DNA of 64,000 bases. It comes from Lenzites betulinus (lineage: Eukaryota; Basidiomycota; Agaricomycetes; Polyporales; Polyporaceae). The stretch is from the NCBI GenBank assembly GCA_022264855.1, contig JABYQU010000019.1, positions 124,001 through 188,000 of the forward strand, read 5' to 3'. Under the pieces are notes generated by a model. It did not search any database and had not been told where the DNA came from. It was given only the letters and a program-made list of their open reading frames with translations. The position numbers and the translations under genes are program-made. Below are positions 12,046-22,807 of this stretch, in pieces. The stretch's first letter is position 1; the number at the start of each line of letters is the position of its first letter.

Positions 12046-13461
12046 CTAGTAGTAGCGGCCGTACGACGGTTTAGCATACGCAAGACTGTCATCGAACACT
12101 GCAGGCGAGAAGGTAGAGAGCCCTTCGTGTCCACCTGCAGTCGCGCTGTCGAGGCCCAGGTAATTTGCTACCACCTCTTTGCTCCATCTCGCGGGGTCAA
12201 GCCCATCTGCGCCCGCGACATTCGGCTGGGAGGGCTGTGTCGCAGTTGCGGCCCATCCCAACTGGCCGTTTGTGAGCATGTTCGTGGGTCTCCACGTCTC
12301 CGCGGGAGTCTCGTATTCCGGAGACATCCCGGCCATGGCCCTGGCCCTCTGGTCGACCCAATGGTAAGTGTATGTGCCAGTTTCGGGAAATCGCTGGTGT
12401 GGGTACCGCCATGTCTCCTCTTGCATGACGGTACCTGCAGCAGGACATGGATATTCATTTCTGCGAAATTGTTGGCCGCCTTGGGAATCTCTGGCCACTG
12501 TGTGAATTCCACTTGATTGCAGTGTGATGGGGTGTGGCTGGATATAGGCGTCGTGGCCGTGTGCGTTGCTGCTGCCCAAGCAGGCCGAAATGGGGCCATC
12601 TTCGAGGTGCACAGAATGTGCCACTCTGCTGTTGTCCCGATTTTTAGTCTGATTGTGCTGTAACTCTGCACCCGGAATATCCCACGTAGGGTAGCTAGCG
12701 TCAGCTGGTGAATTGCCGGCAGGCCACGGTATGGAAGTGGTTGTGTTCTGCGCAGTGGGAACCTCTGGCGCCCCCCAAGTCACATAAGCAGCTGAGAAAG
12801 GCTCAAGAGGGTTCCCGTACACCGGTGGCGGCGCATGGGGGGCGGTGGAGAGTGGCTGGGTAGCCGTCGCAGCAATAAGATGCTGTACCATGGGGTAGGG
12901 GTCCGTGTAGTGTGGTCCTAGTACTGTGGATGCCAACCGGCCGCTGAGATGGATCTTCTTGATACTGCTCGTGGAGAATGCGTTGTGTTTGAGTTTTTGT
13001 GTCCGGTTGTGAGCCTTCCTGTGGGCTGTAAACTTTGATTGTGCACTCATGTTGCAGCCGTCGAGATTTAGAATGTGCTGCGGGGGCCTGGGACCAGTGT
13101 GTGTGTGACAGCGTCGGATAGTGCTCTATTTTTTAAGTCAGCAATAGTCGTGATATGCAGGTGAGCCAACTTGCTCACTTGGGTGGTGGCGGGCGGTGGC
13201 GCATTTGCGACCGCAGATGTCTCCTTCTCCCTGTCGGCCAGGAATCTGGCATCCCAGCAGCTATAGAACATGTCCACCTGTGGCGTGTTAATCACAAAGA
13301 GATGCTTATGACTGATTGATTGTAGTGACCTTGTCGGAGGGGCTCATGCAACCCTCAAGTATCACTGGAGCCCGAATTGTTCTGTTGTACAAAGCAGGTC
13401 TCTTATGCCGGCTTTGAGATGTTGTCTTCTTGGCAGCGCGGGCGTGTGGAGAGCGAGCCAT
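12046..13461 (-). CDS. Orphan protein A, paired paralogue of 19643-21189
   Basis: Three exons: 13330-13461, 13179-13277, 12046-13125 (introns 52 and 53 nt, phase 0), 436 aa. Start MARSPHARAAKKTTS is basic. Exon 2 holds VDMFYSCWDARF. Exon 3 begins Cys/His-rich (RRCHTHTG, LDGCN, FTAHRKAH), suggestive of a degenerate zinc-binding module, then a long Pro/Thr/Gln-rich tail with IPWPAGNSPADASYPTW. No signal peptide or membrane segment. I recognise no family. Exon lengths and motifs match the gene at 19643: both final exons are exactly 1080 nt and both second introns 53 nt, so they are paralogues. A TATAAAGG box lies on the minus strand near 13536-13545. The Cys/His pattern hints at nucleic-acid binding, but that is speculative. 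Confidence 0.72.
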
Positions 13462-14249
13462 AATCATCTTCAAGTCGATTTATGAGAATGGGCAGGAGTA
13501 GAGATGCAAGTTGGAGAGTGTGGACGCCACCCCTCCCTTTATAAGTCAGATCATGCCGTGACATGTGCAGCCCGTGACGCCCCATTACCAACGGTATGTT
13601 TGCTCGAAGAAGCCATCAACTTCGCACTAAGCCAGCTAGGGTCCCAGGAATTACGAGTCATCGAGTCGTGCTTCTTCGACGAACTACTAGAACTCGACCG
13701 CACTCGAGAAAACATCGCCCCGTTTTTACGGATGTATATCACACGAAAGGTTCTATCATATCAGAACCACCGCCTGCAGAAGCTCAGCTTCTCATGGGGC
13801 TCTCAGGGGCGCCGCACCGGGTGCGCTCGAACTGCGGGTAGCGCACCCACCGGGCACTTTCAACTCGGAGCAGCGGGACCCATGAGATCATGCTCCGCGT
13901 CGAGCCAAGGAGATAACTCCGCCGCCCTCAGCCTACCTTCGCAGCTAATTTTTGCCACAGATTGATTAAATCCTTGGGTCACCGCCGCTGCAAGGCCTCC
14001 CCACTTCGAGTCGACGCCACGGTTGTACTGTGCGTATTATCAGATAAGATTCACTATAGAAGGTTGTAACATGCTGATCGGGTGATCGATCTAAGTAATA
14101 GCTTTCCGACTCCCCGGGCCTGCGCCGAGTGCCTGAACGTTCAGGACAGGCTCTAACTGCTCTCTCGCCTCTCATCCGTCCTCTGTACCCATGCCGCCTG
14201 GCGAAGACTCGGTGTGCAAGCTCCTTTTATTTGCGTCCTCGGAATATCT
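13462..14249. other. Intergenic between orphan A and F-box gene
   Basis: About 790 bp. An open frame at 13504-13965 (+) lacks support. A dispersed GATA-containing repeat copy lies at 14034-14100. Likely divergent promoter sequence. Confidence 0.45.
14034..14100 (+). repeat. Dispersed repeat copy 2
   Basis: TATTATCAGATAAGATTCAC, later GTGATCGATCTAAG. Upstream of the F-box gene. Confidence 0.55.
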
Positions 14250-15414
14250 ATGTGCAATCCGGTGGTGAAAGCGCGCGCTGGAGGATTGGCCTCGGTAAGA
14301 CGGGATTTGGACTATATGCGCTTGCGTTGGACGCCACTCATTAATGTTCTACAGCAGCCTCTCCCCGTCGAGATGTTGGACGCCATTGTGGTCTACTTGC
14401 TAGTTTGCACTGGAGATCGTGCCTTCGCCTCTCTGGCGTCGTTCGCGCTCGTATCCCGGCAGTTTCGCGACATCGCTCTTCGACGCTACTACGCTTCTCT
14501 CTACGTTGGCTCCCCACGTCATTGGGCTAGACTGTGCAGTATCAAAGGCATATATACGTGGGTGAGGTATGCTCGTTTAACCTATCAAAGCCAGAAAGCG
14601 GAGGGCGGTATATGCGCTTACAACCGCATATATACAGGTCGCTCGATGCTTCGAGCACATCTTTCCGATACAGGATGGCCAGCCTTCCCAGGTTCACTAT
14701 GCTGAAGAATCTTGAACTTGACTTCTCTGGCGACGGACTTTCTACGCAAAACAATCGCGCCAAGACGCTCTTCAACAACATGTCTGCCGACCTCAGGAGC
14801 TTGAAACTTACCTATCTTCCGCGCATCGACGCCGTGCTACTCTCGCTCATCTCCGCTCGCTTCTCGTCTCTGGAGATTCTGGAGCTCTCCTGCACTGAAA
14901 GGCTGGATACGCTATGCTGCTGGCTCTGCTTCGAGGAATCTTCGACTTGCACGGTCCACTCGCCCATCCCAGACGCATTTGCGACCGTCCAATGCCTCTC
15001 TGTACGTCGGGACTATTTTATGGCAATGTGGCGCTGTAGCTGACCTACATGGCTTCGACCATCTGCTACCCTCAGAGCAAGTTCTGCAAAGCCCTGGAGC
15101 CTCTGAAATCGCTGCATACACTCTTCCTTGGTATTTTCTTGTCCGATGCCGACGTGCTGACTCGGCATCTGGACCGCTGTGCAACTATCGTCATCGCGTC
15201 TCCGCGAACGCCTAACTGCTATTCCACTCCTCCGTTCGGTCCCAACTTGTGTCTCCTTTGCTGTGCCGAGTACGCCGATACGGTGCAAGAGCGCGAACGG
15301 GTCGCGAAGACGCTTTTCCAGGCTGCATTGCCCTCCCTGCTCAACGTTGGATTCAGCTCCTGGTCTCCGCCAAAGCAGCGGCTTCTCAAGCAGGAAGACA
15401 CCGTGCGTGGGTGA
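14250..15414 (+). CDS. F-box-like protein
   Basis: Three exons 14250-14566, 14638-15001 and 15040-15414 (introns 71 and 38 nt) give 351 aa. The F-box-like segment is LPVEMLDAIVVYLL ... SFALVSRQFRDIALRRYY, which would bind Skp1 in an SCF ubiquitin ligase. The rest resembles the leucine-rich substrate part of mushroom F-box proteins: LKNLELDFSGDGLSTQ, ADLRSLKLTYLPRID, SSLEILELSCTERLD, a Cys-rich CCWLCFEESSTCTVHSPIPD, KSLHTLFLGIFLSDAD and TPPFGPNLCLLCCAEY. Splice choice at 14566/14638 is the one that keeps YTWVRSLD in frame. The second intron is short and the start codon could instead be the Met at residue 28. The substrate is unknown. Confidence 0.8.
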
Positions 15415-16899
15415 TACGGACCTGGGGCCTCCGACTGCTTTCTTGCTGCCCCGCCCTTCGTTTTGCGACGTCTCTTTGTGCTGCTATCAAGTTATGCGCT
15501 TCGTTTTCTCTCGTCGCGCTGTGCTGTGTACAGATGTGTGCGAATGTCATCATATATCGTCTCCGTCACGGCTCGTATCAAATTATTGCGCGTGGCAATG
15601 GTACAGTCAGAAAGGTGATATACGGATCCTATGGTTCTTCAATTGCGGTAGTGGTTGATGATTCCGTGATGCAATTTCGAGTGGTATGGGCCGCAGCATA
15701 CTGCGCGATCCTTCTTTATAACGCTTCTTTATAACGCGCGCAGGTGTTCCTGCGGCAAGAACCCGTGTCCAGACTCCACCATATTGCGGTCTGGCATATT
15801 GCGGTCTGGTGACCGTCATCTGAGCTGCTCTCACACGGCGTATATAAGAGGGCGGGCGGTATAGACATCATATCAAAGGACAGCGGACACTCCTTGACTC
15901 TGTCCCCATTAGACAGGTCGGCCACTCACCCGGGCTACGCTTAACCATGGCTGAGGTCCCAACGAAAGTCGCATCCATGGCCGACGTACCTCCAATATAC
16001 AGAGGCTGGAGGAACTGATAAAGAGGCTGGAGGGGGCGTTGAAGGCATGGGGATAGCCGCTGCTACCCGAGCATTATGTCGTGGCCCGATAGAGGGCTTG
16101 TGGCCAGAAACTTGCAATTCATATCGTAACGCCGAAATTACGTCAACTTCACGCTACAGCCGGAAGTGCGCTGGGCGCTGCACAGTAGGTTTGACAAGGA
16201 GGCTGTTGATAGTGAGCAGATGTAAGATGTTCTAAGAGACTGGATAGGGCACTGCGCTTACCGTCCAGGCTACCCTGGCCTTACCGCGATGGAGTCCATG
16301 CGGGAATGCAACGATATCTAGCCTTGCAACGGCCCGAAGACGGCAAAGCAAACCCAAACGCAGTCAGTGCGATGCTTTAGAGGTGCACGGGATGCGCTAT
16401 TGACGTGCGCGCCAGGCACGAAGGAAGATAGTCGTGAGTTCGTACGGCAGAAGGGCAGATGGCGTCTGGCTGGCTGTCGCTGGAAGTCGTGTATGACGTG
16501 CGCCAGCGAGGGTTGTGCGGTGCTATTTTCGCACTATCTTCGCGGTTCGTTGACCGATATTTCGAGCGCGATTTGGGTGAACGACTGCACCGTGCACTCA
16601 GCGCAGACTGAGGACGCAGTTGGGTGGATGATCTTGGCGGTGCACTGCCTGATCTGTATCAACGTAACAGCAACGGACCAAACAGCGCCAAACACGCAGG
16701 CGGGGAGAATGGCCGGAGAGGGAAAGCGCCCGCCGTCCGCCAATCTCGACATCCCGCTCTCTCTCCCTCGTCCACCTTCCGACGGCCAGCGGTCGACGCC
16801 CCTGCTATCTGTCCTCGTAATCTCCATGCGCTTATAGTCGACCCAAGGAGCCTATACATTCCGCTAATTCCCCCTCGTTCTCTTGCTACGCCCCACACC
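15415..16899. other. Intergenic 1.5 kb, no convincing gene
   Basis: Holds small tandem duplications (CTTCTTTATAACG twice near 15711; CATATTGCGGTCTGG twice near 15765-15795) and a TATATAAG at 15841 followed by a 23-codon ATG frame at 15946 (MAEVPTKVASMADVPP). None of this is supported as a gene. The 3' part should carry the promoter of the SLY41-like transporter. Confidence 0.4.
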
Positions 16900-18685
16900 A
16901 TGGTCGACAGTAGCTGGGCACACCAACAACGCCGCGACGGTGGATGGGCCGCGTTTGACAGTGAAAAACCTCGTTCTGCGAACTGGCTGGCCAGCTTGAT
17001 CGGTACCAAGGAGGCGTTGCCCTCCCACATCGACCAGAAGCCCTCGGCAGACGATGTCGCCCACCGTTTGAAAGGCATCAAGAGGTCTTTTCTCCGCCGA
17101 ATACCCTCCACGGAGTCGATATGGCCGTCACAGAGGGGCCTACGGCTCACTGGTCAAGGCAGGTCGTCGGTTGCCATCCCATCTGCCACAACTATGCGCT
17201 TCGTTCTCCTCTGCGCACTCTGGTACACAACCTCCGCCCTCTCCTCAAATACCGGAAAGTCGATTATGACCCTGTTCCGCTATCCGGTCACCCTCACCTT
17301 CATCCAGTTCGGCTTCGTCGCTGCATACTGTCTCCTCTTCATGAGCCCGCTCGTACGCTTCTCAAGGCTACGCTACCCTAACAAGGCTATCATCAAGAGC
17401 ACGTTCCCCATGGGCGTATTCCAGGTCGGAGGTCATATCTTCTCTAGTATGGCTATCTCGCGGATACCAGTGAGCACCGTCCACACCATCAAGGTCAGTT
17501 ATCCCTATCGAATTGTATACACTATCTCACGTGCTTGTTCAGGCGCTTTCGCCCCTGTTCACCGTCGCTGCATACGCGCTCATGTTTGGCGTCAGCTACT
17601 CCCCGAAGACATATATGTCGCTCCTCCCCCTCACACTTGGAGTCATGTTGGCGTGCAGCTTCGACATGTCGGCGTCCAACGCAATCGGACTTCTGTGCGC
17701 GTTCGGCTCCGCGATTGTGTTCGTCTCCCAGAATATCTTCTTCAAGAAGATCGTCCCGTCCGGCCCGGGTGCGCAGTCATCGCACAAGCTGGACAAGCTG
17801 AACCTGCTCTTCTACTCCTCGGGTATGGCCTTCCTGCTCATGATCCCGATCTGGGTCTACTACGACCTTCCTGCCCTCCTTGCTGCCCGCGCGGACCCGA
17901 CCCACGTCGCGCATCCCACCCATGGTCATGCCACGCCCCACTCTGTGATGTACTACTTCATCGCGAACGGGACCGTGCACTTTGCGCAGAACATTATTGC
18001 GTTCGTGATCCTCGCCTCCACCTCGCCCGTTACATACTCGATCGCGTCCCTCATCAAGCGCGTCGCGGTCATATGTATCGCGATCGTCTGGTTCGCGCAG
18101 CCGGTGCACCCAATCCAGGCCGTCGGTATCACCATGACCTTCGTCGGCCTCTACGTATATAACAACGCGAAGAGCGATGTGGAGAAGGGCGAGCACAAGA
18201 TGCGCAGGGTCGAGGCCGCGCGCGACTTCGCGCTCCCGACGACCAAGGCGGAACTGGAGAGCGATAGCGAGACAACGCTGGAGACGCAGCGGGCAAACGC
18301 CATCACCCCCGAGCCGCTCGGCGCCATGCCCGAGTACACGATGAGCTCCGCCTACGGCCGCCACGCACACGCGAACGCGAACGCACACGTCCACATCCCC
18401 CTGCCGTCGATCGTCACCGCGCCGCCGCCGCCGCCCTCGTACTCGCGCACGCACCCCGCCGCAAACCTGCACATCACGATCACCCCGCCGAGCGCGACGA
18501 AGGCGACGCACATCGCGTCGCCCATCGACTCGTACCCCTCGCCACCGCCCTCGCTCGATTCGCCGCCCTCGAGCGCCGCTGGCGTCCCGTGGAAGCTGCA
18601 GCGAAGACCGTCGATGGCGGCGGGCCACCCGCCACCACATCAACGGCCTGAAGCCGGTGCGCGGAGGGCGTCCGTCGTGGCGTAG
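16900..18685 (+). CDS. SLY41-like triose-phosphate/nucleotide-sugar transporter family protein
   Basis: Drug/metabolite transporter superfamily, TPT branch; yeast Sly41 sits in ER/Golgi membranes and suppresses loss of the Ypt1 GTPase. Exons 16900-17493 and 17543-18685 (49-nt intron, phase 0) give 578 aa. About ten hydrophobic segments are visible, including FVLLCALWYTTSALSSNTGK, VTLTFIQFGFVAAYCLLFM, SLLPLTLGVMLACSF and AVGITMTFVGLYVYNNAKS. The family signature STVHTIKALSPLFTVAAYALMF spans the intron. After residue 420 a long Pro/His/Ser-rich cytosolic tail (HAHANANAHVHIP) with no homology I can see extends the protein beyond the usual length. The substrate is not predictable from sequence. 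Confidence 0.88.
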
Positions 18686-19642
18686 AGCTGGCTGCCAGGA
18701 GCGTGGGGCCTTGTTGTTTATCAGGGGTATGTATGATGCAGACCAGGGAACGATATACCCCGCGCCGCGTACGCGTGCGCGTTCTTGGTTGGCTGAAGTT
18801 CTCGCACGCGATAGGCGAGCGAGAGCGGGAGAGGTGGAGGAGACGCGCTTGCTTAGATCTTACCTTACTACAATACTAGCGCGGACTGGCACCCACAGAG
18901 CCGAGTACTTATGATGCGTATGCGTGCCGTTTGGCACACATGCGCCTGGACGAAATTTGCACGATTCGGACGTACGGACTTCGAGTTGACGTTTTCGCTA
19001 GAGACTCGGAGCGGAGATGACCTTCTACTACGGCAGTCGGTACTTACGTACGCATGCGCTGTTCTTCTGAGGAACGCTACTTGTCTGTCGCACAAAATAA
19101 CCGCAATGGAATGTATATAACGACCACACCAGCGACCTGCCCTGGAGACGACAGCAACAAGTGCTACATGTGCGAAAGTAGCACGAGGTAGAGTTTCAAC
19201 GTTTCCATGTACCAGTGTCCACGCAGAACCCATCTTACAATAAGAGTACGGGTCTGGAGTCTCCGCTATTTGTGATCTGGTCGGTACTAGTCATGCCGTA
19301 CTAAGTCAGCTGCGGAGATCGGAACGCACCTTGATTACGAGGAAGTATTCAGGTTGGGCAACATAATACCGACTCATAACTAGAAGGCCGAATGTGTCCT
19401 TTGATCCGGAGTCTACCAAAGAAGTCGCTGTATGACGGCACTTGCCCGTTGTGGTATTTGAAGTTGCTGCTGAGACATCGGAGTTAGTATTCTATATACA
19501 AGCAAGTGTACGCCGAGTTCTTGCGTACGCGACGGCCTGACCGCTTCATGGAAGAACTACGCTTTCCTAGGACGCCCGAGCGGAAGATTCGTAAGCCGGA
19601 GGGAACGTCGCCGAGTACACATACCGTGTAGCGGGTCTGCAG
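18686..19642. other. Intergenic, nothing recognised
   Basis: About 960 bp. TCTATATAC near 19490 may be a TATA box for orphan B. No frames with motifs. Confidence 0.45.
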
Positions 19643-21189
19643 ATGGTTAAAGGGGGTAACAGAAATCGTTACCCTGTTCTGCTCTCAGCCTTGCAGACCG
19701 TCCCCCTTTTCTGTATGGTCTACACCCTCAATCAAAATCTCCGCGCTGGCGGAGGTCCGGATCCCCCGCAAGACCGCTACGAAGATGGTGAGGCGACGCC
19801 ACGATACGCCAGGACGAATAAGCCACGTAAGCCTAGCAAGGCTCCCGTGGGTCTCCTACAATGCATGGGGTCCCTGCAGAAAGTGAGTCAGAACTATCAT
19901 TGATGCATCGCATGTTCCAACAAGACATAGGTGCAACAACATTACTTTGTTTGGGACGCCACATCCAACGCCAGTAACGACACCACACTGGCGGATGTAG
20001 AGCGGAACTCCATAGCGAGCGCACACCATGGATTGGACACAGTACCCGTCATCCAGGTCAGAATTGTCACCAATCTGCTGCATAGAATTTCTGCTGACAA
20101 CTGCGGCAGGATGCTCATGAGTGTCACCAGACATATGCCCATCACTGCCAATATGTCGCGACGCCCGACTGCTGCGCAAGCCATGCTACTAGAGCACCCT
20201 CACACGTCGCGCCCATCGACATGCCTGTTAGGGGGAAGCACCAGGGCTCTCCCTCGGTCGACGGATCGAAGCCTCGCTGGTCGCCGTGCCATGAATGGGT
20301 ACACCAGATCTCGCAGGGTCCGGTGTACTCATCCGCACAAATTCGATACAATACCCTCCCACAACAGCTTATCCCGCACGGGCTGTGTTCAACGCCTTCC
20401 GTGCCGCCACCGCAGTACGACCACATCCGGCCTGCCATGGATCCGAACAGGGTGATACCCGGCGCGCAAGGAGACCTATTTCCTCCTATCCACAGCCACG
20501 GGCGGTGTCCCGGTCATTCTCACGAACCGGACACGTCCCCTCCCGTGCGCTGGCCAGCCGGCAATGCGCTCGGCGACATCGGCGCCCCAACTACGGCCTG
20601 GCAAACGTCGGGCGCACAGCTGGGGCACAGACAAGAAAACTTTACAGACAACAACGGAGCGGCACACGATGTGCCGCTCAGCATTGGCTGCAAGTCAACC
20701 GGCCTGTGCAGCAGTGATGCATACGCTCCGCTGGGGACCTCCCACGAGCAGCTTCTCGCTATCGCGCCGCATATGTGGGGCTATAGCATGGCGGCCGAGC
20801 ACGGGTGGGGCAATCTGGGACTCAGCGGCGAAGCATACCTAGCGTCGGCGCAGGAATGTGGGTACCCCCGACAAGGCTTCCAGCCCGCGGCGACCACCGC
20901 CTATCAGGACTACCAGGCGTTCTCCGCTGGGACAGAAGGCACGACACCGTACGTCGAGACGGGGTGGAGTACAGCTACGACAGAGCCTTGGCCGCCACGG
21001 GGAAACGTCGTGACAACACCTGGGGATGGACCGAATCAAACACCATGGGACACTGTGTGGCGTACCTGGTATCCGAGTGGTAGAGGTGCGGGAAGGAATA
21101 CCAACTGGGGGTATTCAAATTCGACTCATGGTCAGTGGGATGGCGTGGCGGCAGACCCTCAGTATACACAGTGCTGCTACACGGTTTGA
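19643..21189 (+). CDS. Orphan protein B, paired paralogue of 12046-13461
   Basis: Exons 19643-19882, 19931-20056, 20110-21189 (introns 48 and 53 nt, all phase 0), up to 481 aa. The start is uncertain: homology to orphan A only begins near KPRKPSKAPVGLLQCMGSLQ, and the Met at 19715 or a later one is possible. Exon 2 VQQHYFVWDATSN parallels VDMFYSCWDARF of orphan A. Exon 3 begins with DAHECHQTYAHHCQ and DCCASH, again Cys/His-rich, then shares WPAGN, SGAQLGHRQENF and DNNGAAHDVPL with its partner. The tail is rich in Gly, Trp, Pro and Thr. No known domain. The two paralogues point away from each other, 6.2 kb apart, and are strongly diverged, so the duplication is not recent. Confidence 0.7.
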
Positions 21190-22032
21190 TAGTACTACAA
21201 AGACAGTCATCGTCCTGAATCCTCCAGCAGTTGTAATAGTCACTTACTGCCTTTGTCGATGGACGAAAAGCGAGTTCAAGAATCAAAAGCAGGTTATATA
21301 TGTGCCGTGTCCTCTTCATCCGGCTAATGCATGTCAAGAGGTGAGTGCGAGCACTACAGAGGGAGTTGTATGTGGCAAGCAAACGGCGAGGTCCAAGGAT
21401 AGCCAACTCGGAATCCGACCGCCACCAGGCGCTGGCCCGAGTTATCTGATAAACAGCCAGCTACCCATCTAATCAGTTACAGTCATCTGGCGTCGACACG
21501 GCGGCATGCCTCGGCATGCCTTATGTTCCTCCTTCCCTGCCGTCCACCGTAGCCACTATATGGCCAGGCTGGTATGTGTCGGGAATCTTTTTGCATCGAG
21601 AAAGGCTGCGCCGCCTAGAAAGCGCCGCACCGTTAGGATAGAGCTGACAACGGCCACACCGTGGACGGAGTCACCTCTAGCTGATGTATTCCAGCAGGTT
21701 TGCAAGTTTGTGAGCCATTCAGATTTGAATGCAATTGCCACATTGACGCAATACATAGTTTCGTTCATGAATGTCGTTGTCTGTATGCACCCCTTTGCCC
21801 TTCAAAAATAATAGCTGATGATCTCATAGGAATTACTTCGAGAGAACTTGACTATCGACTCTACGCGAGCGCAGAATAAATAATAACGCTACAAGACAGT
21901 ATAGGCCAACGTGGCGGAAGCCCGCGGCACGCGAACACATATAGAACAAGCTTCAATCCGCATTAATTTCTGCATACCGGGTCAGCTCATCCCCTAATTC
22001 ATTGATTTGGGAAAGATAGGCTTACCGAATCC
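21190..22032. other. Intergenic, one unsupported frame
   Basis: An ATG frame at 21506-21811 (about 101 aa, ending MHPFALQK) is possible but has no motif, paralogue or splice evidence. Otherwise nothing seen. Confidence 0.4.
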
Positions 22033-22707
22033 TCAGTCTTCTTTGACCTCCTGCCTCAGAATCTGCCGCTTATGCTCCACCGCCTCTGGAACGACCTCCT
22101 GGTGTAGAAGCTGACGGCGACGCTCTTCAGCTACCTCCTGGTGTAGAAGCTGACGGCGACGCTCTTCAGCTACCTCCTGGTATAGGATCTGGCGACGACG
22201 GTCCGCTATTTCCGGCACGACCTCCTGGTGTAGAAGCTGACGGCGACGCTCCGCTGCTTCCGGCACGACGACCTCCTGGTGTAGAAGCTGACGACGACGT
22301 TCTTCCGTCTCCGGCACTACCTCCTGGTATAGGAGCTGACGACGACGTTCTTCAGCCTCCGGCACTACCTCCTGGTATAGGATCTGGCGGCGACGCTCCG
22401 CTGACTCTGGCACTACCTCCTGGTATAGGATCTGGCGGCGACGCTCCGCTGACTCTGGCACTACCTCCTGGTGAAGGAGTTGGCGACGAGTCGGATGCTC
22501 AACAATCTCCTGGCCCAGAATTTGGCGGGCGTGAATGCTGGCAGCGTCGCGATCCTGAAGAGCGGAGTCGCCCTGCGCGATGACGACGTGAGAAAAGCCG
22601 ACGCATAGGGTGCATTTGAAACGTACCTCAGAAGCGAGGGGGACTGGCGAGCCAACGACGAGCGCGACGAACGTCAAAACGACGAGAGCGGGGCTGAAAG
22701 TAAGCAT
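22033..22707 (-). CDS. Secreted tandem-repeat precursor with RRR (Kex2-type) separators
   Basis: Exons 22627-22707 and 22033-22572 (54-nt intron GTACGT...GCGCAG, phase 0), 206 aa. Residues 1-19 (MLTFSPALVVLTFVALVVG) are a clear signal peptide. From about residue 45 the protein is almost only repeats: eleven units of the form Q-[IL]-L-x-Q-E-[IV], most continuing VVPExxE and separated by RRR, once by HKR. Typical units are QILYQEVVPESAE and QLLHQEVVPEIAD; two are short (QLLHQEVAEE type). RR and KR are cleavage sites of the Golgi protease Kex2, so the protein should yield about ten similar 10-14-residue peptides with N-terminal Gln able to form pyroglutamate. This is the layout of fungal Kex2-processed repeat proteins (pheromones, repellents, ustiloxin-type RiPP precursors). 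No UstY or methyltransferase gene is nearby. The product and role are unknown. Confidence 0.85.
   Translation of the reverse strand: MLTFSPALVVLTFVALVVGSPVPLASEVRFKCTLCVGFSHVVIAQGDSALQDRDAASIHARQILGQEIVEHPTRRQLLHQEVVPESAERRRQILYQEVVPESAERRRQILYQEVVPEAEERRRQLLYQEVVPETEERRRQLLHQEVVVPEAAERRRQLLHQEVVPEIADRRRQILYQEVAEERRRQLLHQEVAEERRRQLLHQEVVPEAVEHKRQILRQEVKED
22075..22500. repeat. Coding tandem repeats, about 39-51 bp units
   Basis: The DNA of the precursor gene carries about ten imperfect direct repeats (48 bp typical, 39 and 51 bp variants) with shared CCTCCTGGTGTAGAAGCTGA or CCTCCTGGTATAGGATCTGG cores. The unit number is likely to vary between strains. Confidence 0.9.
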
Positions 22708-22800
22708 GATGCTTTACTGAGGATGGCAGAGTATGGGAGGGGGTTCAAACGACGGCTGAAAAACCTGAGGTGTTGGTTCTGTCCCCCACAGGAGCGTCCA

Positions 22801-22807
22801 TTATATA
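22801..22807 (-). promoter_or_regulatory. TATA box of repeat-precursor gene
   Basis: TATATAA on the minus strand, 94 bp upstream of ATG 22707, a typical fungal distance. Confidence 0.5.

Noticed and set aside
13504..13965. 153-codon plus-strand frame (helical LLEEAINFALSQLGS)
   Set aside because: GTG-like leader region, overlaps the promoter of orphan gene A, no paralogue or splice support.
17777..18643. 288-codon Arg/Gly/Val-rich frame antisense to the SLY41-like gene
   Set aside because: Shadow of GC-biased codons in a real exon; no homology.
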